This document shows, piece after piece, positions 1-8,800 of a DNA stretch of 25,759 nt. Positions within the stretch are counted from its first letter, which is position 1. Each line of letters begins with the position of its first letter. The notes beneath the pieces were generated by a model. It had not been told where the DNA came from. It searched no databases and was given only the letters and a program-made list of their open reading frames with translations. Both the position numbers and the translations under genes were made by a program. Source of the DNA: a virus. Where the stretch lies: positions 1 through 25,759 of IMG/VR virus record IMGVR_UViG_3300007512_000180; one strand, written 5' to 3'.

Positions 1-1854
1 TTACAAAAACTTACTGAAGGTATTGTTTCACGCGATATGAGTAAGGAAGGTGCTGCTCTCCTCAATAAATGGGAGAAAACAGGTCTTCTTGAAGGTATTC
101 AAGGTGACAATGCTAAAAATAACATGGCACGATTACTTGAAAATCAAGCCAAAGAGCTTCTACGAGAAGCTGCTTCAACGATGAATGGTGGTGATGTCGA
201 GGGCTTTGCAGCCGTTGCATTCCCAATTGTTCGTCGCGTATTCGGTTCTTTAATCGCTAACGAGCTTGTTAGCGTACAGCCGATGAGTCTGCCCAGTGGT
301 CTCATCTTCTTCCTTGACTTTACGTTTGCTGCAGATGCTGCAGGTGGACGATTGGGTCTTGGTAGTGGATCTCTCTACGGTGGTGGAGTCATTGGTCAGC
401 AGGTAACAGGTGGTGTTGACTTGGGTGATCATAAGGATGCAGGCCGCGCCGATGGTGCAGGTCAGTTCTATGATCTCGTCAATGGTTTTTCTTCACCGAC
501 TGCAAGCTATACTACTGCTCAAACTGGAAAGATTACCTGCCTATTCTCTGGTACCTATGGTGCGCAACATGGAGATACAGCCGTCAATGGCGGTATCGGC
601 ATGGGTAGTTCGGTACAGGGCACAACCAAAGAACAGATTGATCATGTATATCGTGTTTTGCAATATGACCCGGCATTTGTGTCAGGTACAACTAAATTTG
701 CAATTGGTACGTTGAACGTTGACACCCTGACAGGTTCCAACACCAGCACTACCTACAATAAAGATGATCTTGTTGCTATTCACTTGGGTGTCACCGGTAC
801 AGAAACCCACATCCGTCGACTGACTCAGTTCAGTGGCGCTGTTGGTGCTGTTCCATCACGTAGCTCTGCAGGACTTCTGGTTGTTATTGCAACCGATACA
901 GGCACAAAGCACGTTGGTGCAAACGCTTGTCGTATGGCCTTAGAGGATCATACTGGCGGCCACACTTTGGCATTCCCAATTATCGACAACTTTAACGGTA
1001 GTCCAAAAGCTCCCGATGGCAGCTCCATTGGTGCAGTTGTTGGTGCAGATGACTGGGGTCTTGAGAATAATACTAATATTCCCGAGATTAACCTTAAGGT
1101 CGACTCGGTATCCGTCACGGCGGTCACTAAAAAGCTTAAAGCTAAGTGGACACCGGAACTTGGCCAAGACCTTAATGCTTACCACAATTTGGATGCAGAG
1201 GTAGAACTCACTTCAATTCTTTCTGAGCAGATTGCTCTTGAAATTGATCGTGAAATTCTCGAAGATCTTGTACGCGGTAGCAACGCTGCTACTTACTACT
1301 GGTCACGCTCCCCCGGATTGTTCGTGGATAAGTTAACTGGCGTTGAAAAAGGTGCCGCATCTGCTGCTCCCGACTTCACCGGTACCGTTTCCGAGTGGTA
1401 CGAGACCCTAGGCGAAACCATCAATGATGTTTCCGCCCAGATTCACCGTAAAACTCTACGCGGTGGAGCCAACTTTATTGTAACCTCTCCAGAGGTTGCT
1501 AATATTCTTGAGTTCACTAGTGGATTCCGAGCTAACGTCACTCATGACGACAGCAAAGGTACCGCTGGTACGCAACAAGTTGGTTCTTTGAGCAAGCGTT
1601 ATGACGTATATGTTGATCCTTACTTCCCACGAAACGTTGTTCTTGTGGGACGCAAAGGTAGCAGCTTCTTAGAGAGTGGCTATGTTTACTCTCCTTATGT
1701 GCCGCTGCAAGTCACTCCTACCATCTTTGGTACGGAAGACTTCGTGCCACGTAAGGGCGTCATGACTCGATATGCCAAGAAGATGGTTCGACCGGATATG
1801 TACGGTCTTGTTATCTGCCGCGGCCTGTTGGGTGAAAGTGGTGCTACTAGCTAG
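1..1854 (+). CDS. Major capsid protein, gp23-like (5' partial)
   Basis: This is the main shell protein of the phage head, assembled as hexamers on a scaffold and normally trimmed by the prohead protease. The reading frame is open from base 1 (LQKLTEGIVSRD precedes the first ATG at 37) and no Shine-Dalgarno stands before that ATG, so the true start is probably upstream of the window; 617 residues are visible. The N-terminal pattern NKWEKTGLLEGI, then MARLLENQ, then FPIVRRVFGSLIANELVSVQ follows the order of T4 gp23 (521 residues). LLRE at residues 41-44 from the first ATG fits the T4 protease rule (L/I)-x-E, giving a predicted cut near base 169. A rho-independent terminator follows. Family assignment is firm; start and cleavage site are inferences. 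Confidence 0.9.
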   Translation, partial: LQKLTEGIVSRDMSKEGAALLNKWEKTGLLEGIQGDNAKNNMARLLENQAKELLREAASTMNGGDVEGFAAVAFPIVRRVFGSLIANELVSVQPMSLPSGLIFFLDFTFAADAAGGRLGLGSGSLYGGGVIGQQVTGGVDLGDHKDAGRADGAGQFYDLVNGFSSPTASYTTAQTGKITCLFSGTYGAQHGDTAVNGGIGMGSSVQGTTKEQIDHVYRVLQYDPAFVSGTTKFAIGTLNVDTLTGSNTSTTYNKDDLVAIHLGVTGTETHIRRLTQFSGAVGAVPSRSSAGLLVVIATDTGTKHVGANACRMALEDHTGGHTLAFPIIDNFNGSPKAPDGSSIGAVVGADDWGLENNTNIPEINLKVDSVSVTAVTKKLKAKWTPELGQDLNAYHNLDAEVELTSILSEQIALEIDREILEDLVRGSNAATYYWSRSPGLFVDKLTGVEKGAASAAPDFTGTVSEWYETLGETINDVSAQIHRKTLRGGANFIVTSPEVANILEFTSGFRANVTHDDSKGTAGTQQVGSLSKRYDVYVDPYFPRNVVLVGRKGSSFLESGYVYSPYVPLQVTPTIFGTEDFVPRKGVMTRYAKKMVRPDMYGLVICRGLLGESGATS

Positions 1855-1887
1855 AATTAGCTAACAGATTGTAATCAATCATGGATT

Positions 1888-1927
1888 AGCCTTGGCTCTT
1901 AATTGGGTCAAGGCTTTTCTTTTTTTA
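1888..1927 (+). terminator. Rho-independent terminator after the capsid gene
   Basis: A perfect 7-bp stem, AGCCTTG (1888-1894) pairing with CAAGGCT (1909-1915), has a 14-nt loop and is followed by a T-rich run (TTTCTTTTTTT). It lies about 30 nt after the capsid stop codon and separates that transcript from the next gene. Confidence 0.8.
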
Positions 1928-1962
1928 ATGGGAAAATCGACTGCCTTAACTTGATTCTGCCT

Positions 1963-1970
1963 CTATTTAT
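1963..1970 (+). promoter_or_regulatory. CTATTTAT motif, copy a
   Basis: First of six copies of CTATTTA(T/A) found in gaps between virion genes. This copy ends 58 nt before the preferred start at 2029. Its role is unknown; a late promoter or RNA processing signal is inferred only from recurrence. Confidence 0.4.
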
Positions 1971-1993
1971 GTGACCCATGTTTTTGACATGAT

Positions 1994-2001
1994 TATAAAT
2001 G
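1994..2001 (+). promoter_or_regulatory. Possible T4-type late promoter element
   Basis: TATAAATG matches seven of eight positions of the T4 late promoter TATAAATA. Initiation about 7 nt downstream would place the transcript start just ahead of the Shine-Dalgarno at 2012-2020. It is the only well-placed copy in the window; other gaps lack it, so support is limited. Confidence 0.35.
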
Positions 2002-2028
2002 GCGACAAGCCAAGGGAGGGTTTATAAA

Positions 2029-2667
2029 ATGGGTTCAAAGAGAATAGGTCTTGCGAGAACGCAAGCACTAATAGAGGCTTTAAAAAGAGAATTAAATATG
2101 AGCGGCACGACATTTTCAGCCGCTACAGTAACCGGTAAGAGTCAATTGTTGGGAGGATCCGGAGCCGTTTCCGGTTCCACAACGGCTCCTACTACTAAAA
2201 TTACTGATCTTAACGGAGAATTTATTACTACAATCACAATGGACTTGACACATTTAAGTTCAAGTGGTGATGATGGTAAAATTGTTGGAAACGAAGAGGC
2301 AGCAGAAGATGGTACTGCTCCTGCATATCTGCTTAAATGGAATGAAGATACGATGGGTGTAGCTTACAAGGTGGAACTATCTTGTATAGAGCTACCGGCC
2401 GGAAATGGTACATTCTTAGACTTCAATTTGGAAACAGATGACGCAGAGTTGGAAGCTGGCGGCGATCCATCAACCAACAACGCGGTTATTTTGGAGATGA
2501 ATGGCAATATTGCCAAGAATCAAACTGTACAAGTTTTATCTTGCAGCATTGGAGATGACCAGTTCCTTTATCTTACTAATGGAGCAGCTCCCGGTGCGAC
2601 TGGGGATGCCCAATATAGCGCTGGCATGTTTGTTATAAAATTCTATGGACATCCAGAACTTTCGTAA
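2029..2667 (+). CDS. Probable capsid accessory or decoration protein
   Basis: A 212-residue protein beginning MGSKRIGLARTQALIEALKR. An upstream in-frame ATG at 1999 exists, but GGGAGGG at 2014-2020 sits 8 nt before the ATG at 2029, so 2029 is preferred. The first 25 residues are basic and look helical; the rest is rich in Gly, Ser, Thr, Asp and Asn with alternating hydrophobics, as in a beta-rich virion surface domain. There is no cysteine in the first half and no membrane segment or signal peptide. It lies immediately after the capsid gene between two strong terminators, so it is probably expressed alone and abundantly. I remember similar N-termini in marine T4-like phage structural proteins but could not verify this. 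A capsid decoration role is inferred from position and composition. Confidence 0.55.
   Translation: MGSKRIGLARTQALIEALKRELNMSGTTFSAATVTGKSQLLGGSGAVSGSTTAPTTKITDLNGEFITTITMDLTHLSSSGDDGKIVGNEEAAEDGTAPAYLLKWNEDTMGVAYKVELSCIELPAGNGTFLDFNLETDDAELEAGGDPSTNNAVILEMNGNIAKNQTVQVLSCSIGDDQFLYLTNGAAPGATGDAQYSAGMFVIKFYGHPELS
2161..2189 (+). repeat. Intragenic 9-bp inverted repeat
   Basis: GGAGCCGTT (2161-2169) and AACGGCTCC (2181-2189) are perfect reverse complements around an 11-nt loop, inside the capsid accessory gene. No T-run follows, so it is not a terminator. It could be an mRNA hairpin or a coincidence of Gly/Ser/Thr codons. Confidence 0.4.
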
Positions 2668-2691
2668 TTTAAAATAAAATATATATATTTT

Positions 2692-2717
2692 ACCCCCTCT
2701 TCGGAGGGGGTTTTTTT
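2692..2717 (+). terminator. Strong rho-independent terminator with TTCG loop
   Basis: A perfect 8-bp stem, ACCCCCTC (2692-2699) with GAGGGGGT (2704-2711), closes a TTCG tetraloop and runs into six further T residues. It is the strongest terminator in the window and ends the capsid accessory transcript. Confidence 0.92.
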
Positions 2718-2796
2718 GAAAACCAAGTAAATGTTCAAAAACTAAATCGGCCAAAAACAGCGCGCACCAATTTTTTGAGATTTTCAATTTTTATAA

Positions 2797-2804
2797 CTAT
2801 TTAT
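2797..2804 (+). promoter_or_regulatory. CTATTTAT motif, copy b
   Basis: Second copy, 20 nt before the ATG at 2825 and upstream of the AAGGAG site. Its extended context CTATTTATAAGACA closely resembles CTATTTATTAAGACA in copy c. With the next base, TATTTATA is also the exact reverse complement of the T4 late promoter. Confidence 0.4.
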
Positions 2805-2824
2805 AAGACAAAGGAGATTTTGTT

Positions 2825-3061
2825 ATGGGAAAGAAAAGACGCATGAAAAGCAACAAAACTAAATTTGGTTTGAAATACAAGCTACACCCGGCTTTGGCCA
2901 CTGAAGAAGAAGCAGAGCCCACAGAAGAAGCGACAGCTGAACCACCGGCCGAAGAGGTTACCGAGGAAAAAAAAGTACTCGAAACAACGCTACCACCGGA
3001 CCCAAAAAAGAAAACACCTCCGTTCAGCCCCAACAAAAATAAAACCACAAAGTTTAAGTAA
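2825..3061 (+). CDS. Small charge-segregated protein of unknown function
   Basis: A 78-residue protein with a clear Shine-Dalgarno (AAGGAG, 2811-2816). The N-terminus MGKKRRMKSNKTKFGLKYK is strongly basic, residues about 26-52 are dominated by Glu, Pro, Ala and Thr, and the C-terminus is again Lys- and Pro-rich. It has no cysteine, signal peptide or membrane segment and is probably largely disordered. Between capsid and neck genes it may be a minor head component, an internal DNA-binding protein or an assembly factor, but nothing in the sequence decides this. Similar KKRRM N-termini come to mind from marine T4-like phages, unverified. The good ribosome site and the preceding terminator and CTATTTAT motif support a real gene. 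Confidence 0.65.
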   Translation: MGKKRRMKSNKTKFGLKYKLHPALATEEEAEPTEEATAEPPAEEVTEEKKVLETTLPPDPKKKTPPFSPNKNKTTKFK

Positions 3062-3112
3062 GCTTTCTATTCGGTTCACACTAATTACCTTTAGCTAGGA
3101 GAATCAAGAAGA

Positions 3113-4378
3113 ATGGCTTTACCAACTTTAACACCTGCATCTACAATTAGCGCTGTAATTTTGCCTTCTGCAAGTTTACCAAGTGATGCTGAGTCTGCGG
3201 CATTTCCTTTTTCTGTATATACCGCAGATCATTACTTTTTATCTGGCGCAGCAGACCAAGTAGCCTATACGTATAAAAAATTAGGTGGCGACGTACTTGA
3301 TATTGAGCTGACTCAGGAACAAGTTTTTTCTGCTTATCAAGAAGCGTGTTTGGAATATTCTTATCTTCTTAACATACATCAAGCAAAAAATAGTCTAAAA
3401 GATTTATTGGGTGCCCAAACAGGATCCTTTAATGAGGATGGACAGCTGCAGGAAGGCCATGGCTTATCCGGGTCAAATGTCAGTTTAAAGTTCCCAAAAT
3501 ACTCTTTTGCGAACGCACGTAGGATTGGGCACGAATTTTCCACAGAAGCAGGTTTTGGAGGCTCAAAACCAATCTATTCGGCAAGTTTTAATGCTACATC
3601 GAGCATACAAGATTACGATTTACAAAACATTGTGTCTTCCAGCGCTCTAACGTCGGGAGTTCCCTTCGAGGGGAAGGTGGGAGACAATAGAATTAACATA
3701 ACAAAGGTCTATTACAAAACATCAGCAGCGATGTGGAGATTTTATGGTTATTATGGCGGTTTGAACGTTGTGGGTAACCTCTCCAGTTACGGACAGTTTA
3801 CAGATGACGCAACATTTCAGTTGGTACCGGTTTGGGAGAATAAAGCACAGGCCATGGCTTTTGAAGACGCTATTTATACAAGAAATAGTCACTACTCGTA
3901 TGAAATCAAAGATAACAAGATAAGAATCTACCCCAGCCCCAACAGCGCTGGACCGTTAGAGTTTTGGATTCAGTTTTTCTTAGATACACGTACACCATGG
4001 GCAGAAGAATCCAGCACCAAAACTGGTGTCGATGGAATCAACAATGTCAACAGTCTTCCATTTGAGAACACACCATACCAAAAAATTAATTCTATTGGTA
4101 AACAGTGGATTCGTAGGTTTGGGTTGGCAGTTTGTAAAGAGATGTTAGGCAATATTAGGTCTAAATTTGCAACTGTGCCGATTCCTAACCAAGCCGTCAC
4201 ACTCAATGGCGCTGCATTAATATCACAAGCAACCACCGAACAAGATAAGCTACGAGAAGAGCTTAAAACGATATTTGATGAGCTTACGTATACAAAAGTT
4301 ACCGCACAAGATGTGGAAATGGCCGATTCTCTTAACAAGGTTCAGGAGAAAGTTCCTAATTTAATTTATACGGGGTAA
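3113..4378 (+). CDS. Neck or head-completion protein, gp13-like position
   Basis: A 421-residue protein preceded by AGGAG at 3097-3101. Residues 60-100 (LELTQ-type helix, VFSAYQEACLEYSYLL, NIHQAKNSL) form an amphipathic helical segment, and the C-terminal third holds SIGKQWIRRFGLAVCKEMLG followed by a helical pattern ending DELTYTK, with PIPNQAVTLNGAALISQA between. This arrangement recalls conserved neck/virion proteins of T4-like phages. It lies directly before genes resembling gp14 and gp15, as gp13 does in T4. The middle region (residues 110-300) is beta-rich and poorly recognisable. Structural role is well supported by context; the gp13 equivalence is an inference. T4 gp13 is shorter (309 residues), so insertions must be assumed. 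Confidence 0.6.
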   Translation: MALPTLTPASTISAVILPSASLPSDAESAAFPFSVYTADHYFLSGAADQVAYTYKKLGGDVLDIELTQEQVFSAYQEACLEYSYLLNIHQAKNSLKDLLGAQTGSFNEDGQLQEGHGLSGSNVSLKFPKYSFANARRIGHEFSTEAGFGGSKPIYSASFNATSSIQDYDLQNIVSSSALTSGVPFEGKVGDNRINITKVYYKTSAAMWRFYGYYGGLNVVGNLSSYGQFTDDATFQLVPVWENKAQAMAFEDAIYTRNSHYSYEIKDNKIRIYPSPNSAGPLEFWIQFFLDTRTPWAEESSTKTGVDGINNVNSLPFENTPYQKINSIGKQWIRRFGLAVCKEMLGNIRSKFATVPIPNQAVTLNGAALISQATTEQDKLREELKTIFDELTYTKVTAQDVEMADSLNKVQEKVPNLIYTG

Positions 4379-4387
4379 TAATGAAAA

Positions 4388-4879
4388 ATGTCAGAAAAAA
4401 AGAACAAATGGACACAACCAGCGCAACCCCCACCGCCTTTATTTTTAGGTAAAAAGGAACGCGACCTAGTTAAGCAAGTTAATGATGAAGTCATTGAACG
4501 AGTTGTAGGTCAAGCTGTGGTTTACTACCCCATCAGTACAACACATACTGATTTTCATCCCATTTATGGCGAGGCAATTAAAAAATCTTTTTTAAGCCCT
4601 ATACGAGTTTATGCTTTGGTGGAGTGGGGAGGTTATACAACTGAAATCACCGATTTTGGTGTTGACAGACGGGCACAATTGACTGTCAACTTTCATCGAA
4701 GGAGATTAACAGAAGACCAAGATCTCTTCGTCAGAGAGGGCGATTTTCTTTTGTATGATGACCAGTTTTATGAAATATTAACTGTTAGTGAAATAACACC
4801 AATTTTTGGTCAAGTGGAGCACTTTATGGAAGTACAAGCAAAATGTATCAAAGCCAGAGAGGGACTGTTCAATGGCTGA
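4388..4879 (+). CDS. Neck protein, gp14-like
   Basis: A 163-residue protein starting 10 nt after the previous stop. After a Pro-rich N-terminus it shows VVYYPI, then a region with FHPIYGEAIKKSF, then ITDFGVDRRAQLTVNFHRRR, then VREGDFLLYDDQFYEILTVS, then FGQVEHFMEVQAKCIKA. The same order occurs in T4 gp14: a YVPRE segment, a short loop, FGMQVQDEVTLSIN, EGDLIYFPMDNSLFEI, and a final segment with LGQ. Gp14 joins gp13 on the neck that closes the filled head and docks the tail. The protein is shorter than T4 gp14 (256 residues), lacking its C-terminal extension. It overlaps the next gene by 8 nt, suggesting coupled translation. Confidence 0.65.
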   Translation: MSEKKNKWTQPAQPPPPLFLGKKERDLVKQVNDEVIERVVGQAVVYYPISTTHTDFHPIYGEAIKKSFLSPIRVYALVEWGGYTTEITDFGVDRRAQLTVNFHRRRLTEDQDLFVREGDFLLYDDQFYEILTVSEITPIFGQVEHFMEVQAKCIKAREGLFNG

Positions 4880-5774
4880 TAATACTGGAGTAAAAAACGC
4901 TGATGATATCCTAAAAGATATAGAGATAGAACCTTCAACCATAGAAAATATTGATATTGCCATGTTTAAGTTTGTTGACGAAAGATTAAACATCTTTGCA
5001 ACATCAAATGATGGCTTTAAAAAGGTGCCTGTTTTGTTTGCTAGTGCCGAGCGTTCTTTTTTGGTTAAGGAAGAAAGAGCAGTCGACATTAGAGACGAAC
5101 AGGGTACCTTAAGGTTCCCCCTCATAAGTATTCAGAGGACTAATTTACAAAAAAGTGCTGGGGGCCTCAAAGAAGGAACTTTTATCGGACCAACGCCTTT
5201 CTTTGTTGATGCCATCCACGGAAGTTATATTCAAATTAACAGAAAGATTGTTCGCGATAAAACAAATAATTTTGCCGTTGCCAATAATATTAAAAATTTA
5301 GGGGGGGTTAAGCGTACACCAAACGGTCAAGCCTATTATCCCGGAAAAAACGACAAACAAGTTGTGGTGGTTAGTTATTATATTCCAAGACCGACTTTTG
5401 TTAATGTAACATACACCGCAACTTTAAAAAGTAACTATATACAGCAAATTAATGAAATGGTAACCCCTTTCATAACAATGGGTGGATATGCCAAAGATTT
5501 TGTCATAAACAACAAAGGCCACAAGTACGAGGGTTTCTTTGATGGCACGTACTCACAGCAAAACAATGTGGCTTCTTTCGCAGATAATGAGCGAATTTAT
5601 ACCACCGCAATGACCTTTACTGTGCTTGGTTATTTGATGGGAGAGGGCAATAATCAAATCCGTCCAAAAATCATAAAAAGAGAAAATGCAGTGAAGGTGA
5701 AAATCCCTCGTGAGCGTGTTATTCTTGGTGACATTCAAGAGTTTGACCCCGACAGTGGCTTTTACCGCGATTGA
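4872..5774 (+). CDS. Tail completion or sheath-stabiliser protein, gp15-like
   Basis: A 300-residue protein. The frame is open from 4806, but the ATG at 4872 (MADNTGVKNADD) has GAGAGGGA a few bases upstream and gives an 8-nt overlap with the gp14-like gene, so it is chosen. Residues 45-95 read VPVLFASAERSFL, then RDEQGTLRFPLISIQRT, the pattern of tail-completion proteins (in T4 gp15, a VPISYG segment followed by a LPRMSFEFTG segment). Residues 170-200 include VVVVSYYIPRPTFVNVTYTA and the C-terminal half MTFTVLGYLMGEG. T4 gp15 caps the tail tube and sheath and mediates head joining; the order gp13-gp14-gp15 before the sheath gene fits. Some N-terminal and C-terminal residues have no clear T4 counterpart. 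The role is moderately sure. Confidence 0.6.
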   Translation: MADNTGVKNADDILKDIEIEPSTIENIDIAMFKFVDERLNIFATSNDGFKKVPVLFASAERSFLVKEERAVDIRDEQGTLRFPLISIQRTNLQKSAGGLKEGTFIGPTPFFVDAIHGSYIQINRKIVRDKTNNFAVANNIKNLGGVKRTPNGQAYYPGKNDKQVVVVSYYIPRPTFVNVTYTATLKSNYIQQINEMVTPFITMGGYAKDFVINNKGHKYEGFFDGTYSQQNNVASFADNERIYTTAMTFTVLGYLMGEGNNQIRPKIIKRENAVKVKIPRERVILGDIQEFDPDSGFYRD

Positions 5775-5798
5775 TAAAGCACTTTGACAAAAACAAAA

Positions 5799-5806
5799 CT
5801 ATTTAT
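5799..5806 (+). promoter_or_regulatory. CTATTTAT motif, copy c
   Basis: Third copy, 49 nt before the sheath gene start. TTGACA lies 9 nt upstream (5784-5789), but no good -10 hexamer is found 16-18 nt after that, so a plain sigma70 promoter is not supported here. Confidence 0.4.
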
Positions 5807-5855
5807 TAAGACATAACATGCAATTTTTTAAAAAACCTGTAAGGAGAATTATTTC

Positions 5856-8800
5856 ATGTCTTCACGCAAATTCAAATTTATATCACCGGGAGTTTTTATC
5901 AATGAAATTGATAACTCTCAACTTCCCGGCCTACCAGCGGACGTTGGACCCGCTCTAATTGGTAGATTCGAAAAGGGTCCAGCACTAAAACCAACTCAAG
6001 TAAACTCATTTGAAGAGTTTGTTAGTATTTTTGGCAAACCTATTCCGGGCGGCAAAGGCGGTGATGTTTTTCGTGAAGGCAACTACACTGCTCCTACGTA
6101 CGCAGCATACGCAGCGCAAGCATACCTTAGAAATAATTCCCCAGTAACAGTTGTACGTCTCGTTGGCGATACAAACAAAGACGCAACTGGCGAAACTGCA
6201 TTTGCAGGCTGGAAAACAACCAATACAACCCCAAACACAACATATACATCCAATGGTGGTGCGTTTGGCTTGTTTGTTGGTGAGCATGCCGGCGCCCCGC
6301 AAAGTTTTACAATTAGCGTAGCACTATCAGGCGCACACCTCATCGCCGGCTTCAACGGAGCCGTTGGTTCTGCCAACGTAATAAGCCTTTCTAGTGGTAG
6401 CCATGATGATTATGTTGTGATCACTGGTTCTCTAGGTATGCACAATCACTCTGCTTCTTTCGGAACCGGCTCTTACTCGGCAACAACAACCAATGCGTTA
6501 ATTGCTACTAACATCGCAGCTGCGGTAAATTCAGGCACAACTGCATTCCTTGGCGGGGGCCACGGATGGTCTGCTGCAGCCAGTGATGGCACTGTAACAT
6601 TTACGCCACCAAGCTCAGATGGTCAAGTTATCTTTAATTCATGGATGGCGATTACTTCTTCCGGCCCATCCGGAAGTGACGGGTCGGGCCATAGACTCTT
6701 AATGGAGACGGGATCTCTTGATGGAACTGTCGCAAACGCAGCAACTGCAAGCGTTACCGGAAGTACATTCCACTATGCCAGCGGTACATTGGCTGCTGTT
6801 TGGTATGTCAACAACGGCTCGATAGCCCTTTCTGGTACATCAATGCCGCACTACAATGTTAGCAGTTCTATTACTGCAAGCGCCGGCGCAATGATACGAC
6901 CGGTGGACAACAATCGAACATTTAAGGCAGTCATAACAAGCAATGGCTCCACTGTTACGGAAGAGACATCTTTTGACTTTAACGTTAATTCCCCCCGCTT
7001 TGTCCGTAAAAGATTTAACACTAATCCGACTTTGACAAATTCAACAATTGTCGAGAATAGTGTAAATTATTTCCTAGGAGAGACTTATGAGGGTCACGTG
7101 AACAGCACGTTAACCCAAACAAGCAGAAATAATGTTTATGGAATTATTCTTCCATTGACAACTCCGGATGCCACAACGGCAGTTGGAGGTGACTTTAAGT
7201 ATAGCTTCAGCAAAATGTCTACTAGTCAAGGCGCTTTAGCCAAGACCGGTTGGTTCATTTCGCAGGACCTTTCTACAAATTATAGCGATTATACGCCATC
7301 AAGCATGACAAAGCTGTTTCGCATTGTTGGTCGACTAACTCGCGAAGATGTCCAGAGAAACGTTAAGGTTTCTATCCAAGATATTAGAAAATCCACGGAT
7401 CCGAATGATCAGTATGGTACATTCTCAGTGGTTCTTCGAGAAATCCAAGACACAGATGCTGCACCGGTTATTTTGGAACAATTTAATAATTGTAACTTAA
7501 ACCCTGCATCTGATAACTATATCGCCAAGAAGATTGGTGACAAGTATGAAACTTGGGATTATCCCTCAAGAGCTTATAAGGAGTATGGCGACTATACCAA
7601 CAATTCTGATTATGTGAGGGTAGAGATGGCATCAGATGTTAACGATGCAGTTACAGACCCATTATTGCTTCCATTTGGTGTGTTTGGTCCCCCCAGATAC
7701 ATTGGATACGCAATTGCTCTCACAGGAGCACTCCGAGATTACAATGACAGCTCAGATGAAACTACTGCTGGTACCTTTGTTTACCGCGGTTACAATTATG
7801 GCGGCGCCCGATTCGACTCCCCGGGAGATGCATCAATTGTTGCGGTCACGGGATCATCTGCTCACTTAAGTAGTGTTTCTGGTTCTGGTATCATTCCTAC
7901 AAAATATAAGTTCCCCGAGCTTCGTTTAAGAATTTCAAGCTCCGAGGGCTTTGTAATTGATCCCACAGACGCTTATTTCGGAGTGGATACGACTTATAAT
8001 TCTAATGAATTTGATAAAACAACACTCGACGTTATTCGAGCTAAACCGGATACCATAGATTCTCATACTGCTGATAGTACAACCACAGAGAATTCTTGGG
8101 TATTCTCATTAGATAATATTAGAAACGCAAAAGTGTCGGCATCTCACTATACTTCTGATTACGCCGTTAACGCAGTATACGATGCTCAGGCAAGAACTAG
8201 TGAGTTTGCTTATAACAATCATACTGGTTCTGCAGGGGAAACAAATGTTCCAATCAACTCAGCAACCGCTTCGTACGAAAATGTATTGGATGCTGGATTT
8301 GATAGGTTCACCACATGTTTACATGGAGGCTTTGACGCTTTGGATGTTACTGAGCGTGAACCGTTCCGTAATACATTGATTGACGGAGAGTCAGAAACTG
8401 CAAACTACGCTTTCAATTCTCTGACTGTTGCGATTGATTCATTACGAGACCCAGAACGAGTGGAATACAATATGGTAGCGATGCCCGGTGTTACTAATAA
8501 TAGCTTAAATAGCAAACTTGTTAGGACTGCTGAGAGCCGCGGAGACGCCCTCGCAATTATTGACCCACAAGGTGGCTATGTTCCCGATACAGAAGGAACA
8601 GATTCCATTGAAAATAGAATTGGGTCTGTAGCGAGCACGGTTAATAACATGCAACAAAACTTGAAATTAAATTCAAGTTACGGTGCAGCTTATTACCCAT
8701 GGGTACAGATTCGCGATAATGTCAATGCAGCAACTTTATGGGCACCCCCATCGGTGGCAGCAATTGGAGCAATGGCCTATTCTGAAGCAGTTTCAGAACT

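Noticed and set aside
410-715. Plus-strand frame inside the capsid gene (also 7636-7869, 8182-8379 and 8683-9030 inside the sheath gene)
   Set aside because: Fully nested in conserved coding sequence, with no Shine-Dalgarno and no recognisable protein.
5784-5815. Sigma70 promoter before the sheath gene based on TTGACA
   Set aside because: The -10 position reads TAAGAC or poorer at acceptable spacing, unlike the clear promoters at 18557 and 25648.
6658-6676. Inverted repeat CTTCCGG-5-CCGGAAG in the sheath gene
   Set aside because: Intragenic, short, no T-run, in a Ser/Gly-coding low-complexity stretch; probably coincidental.
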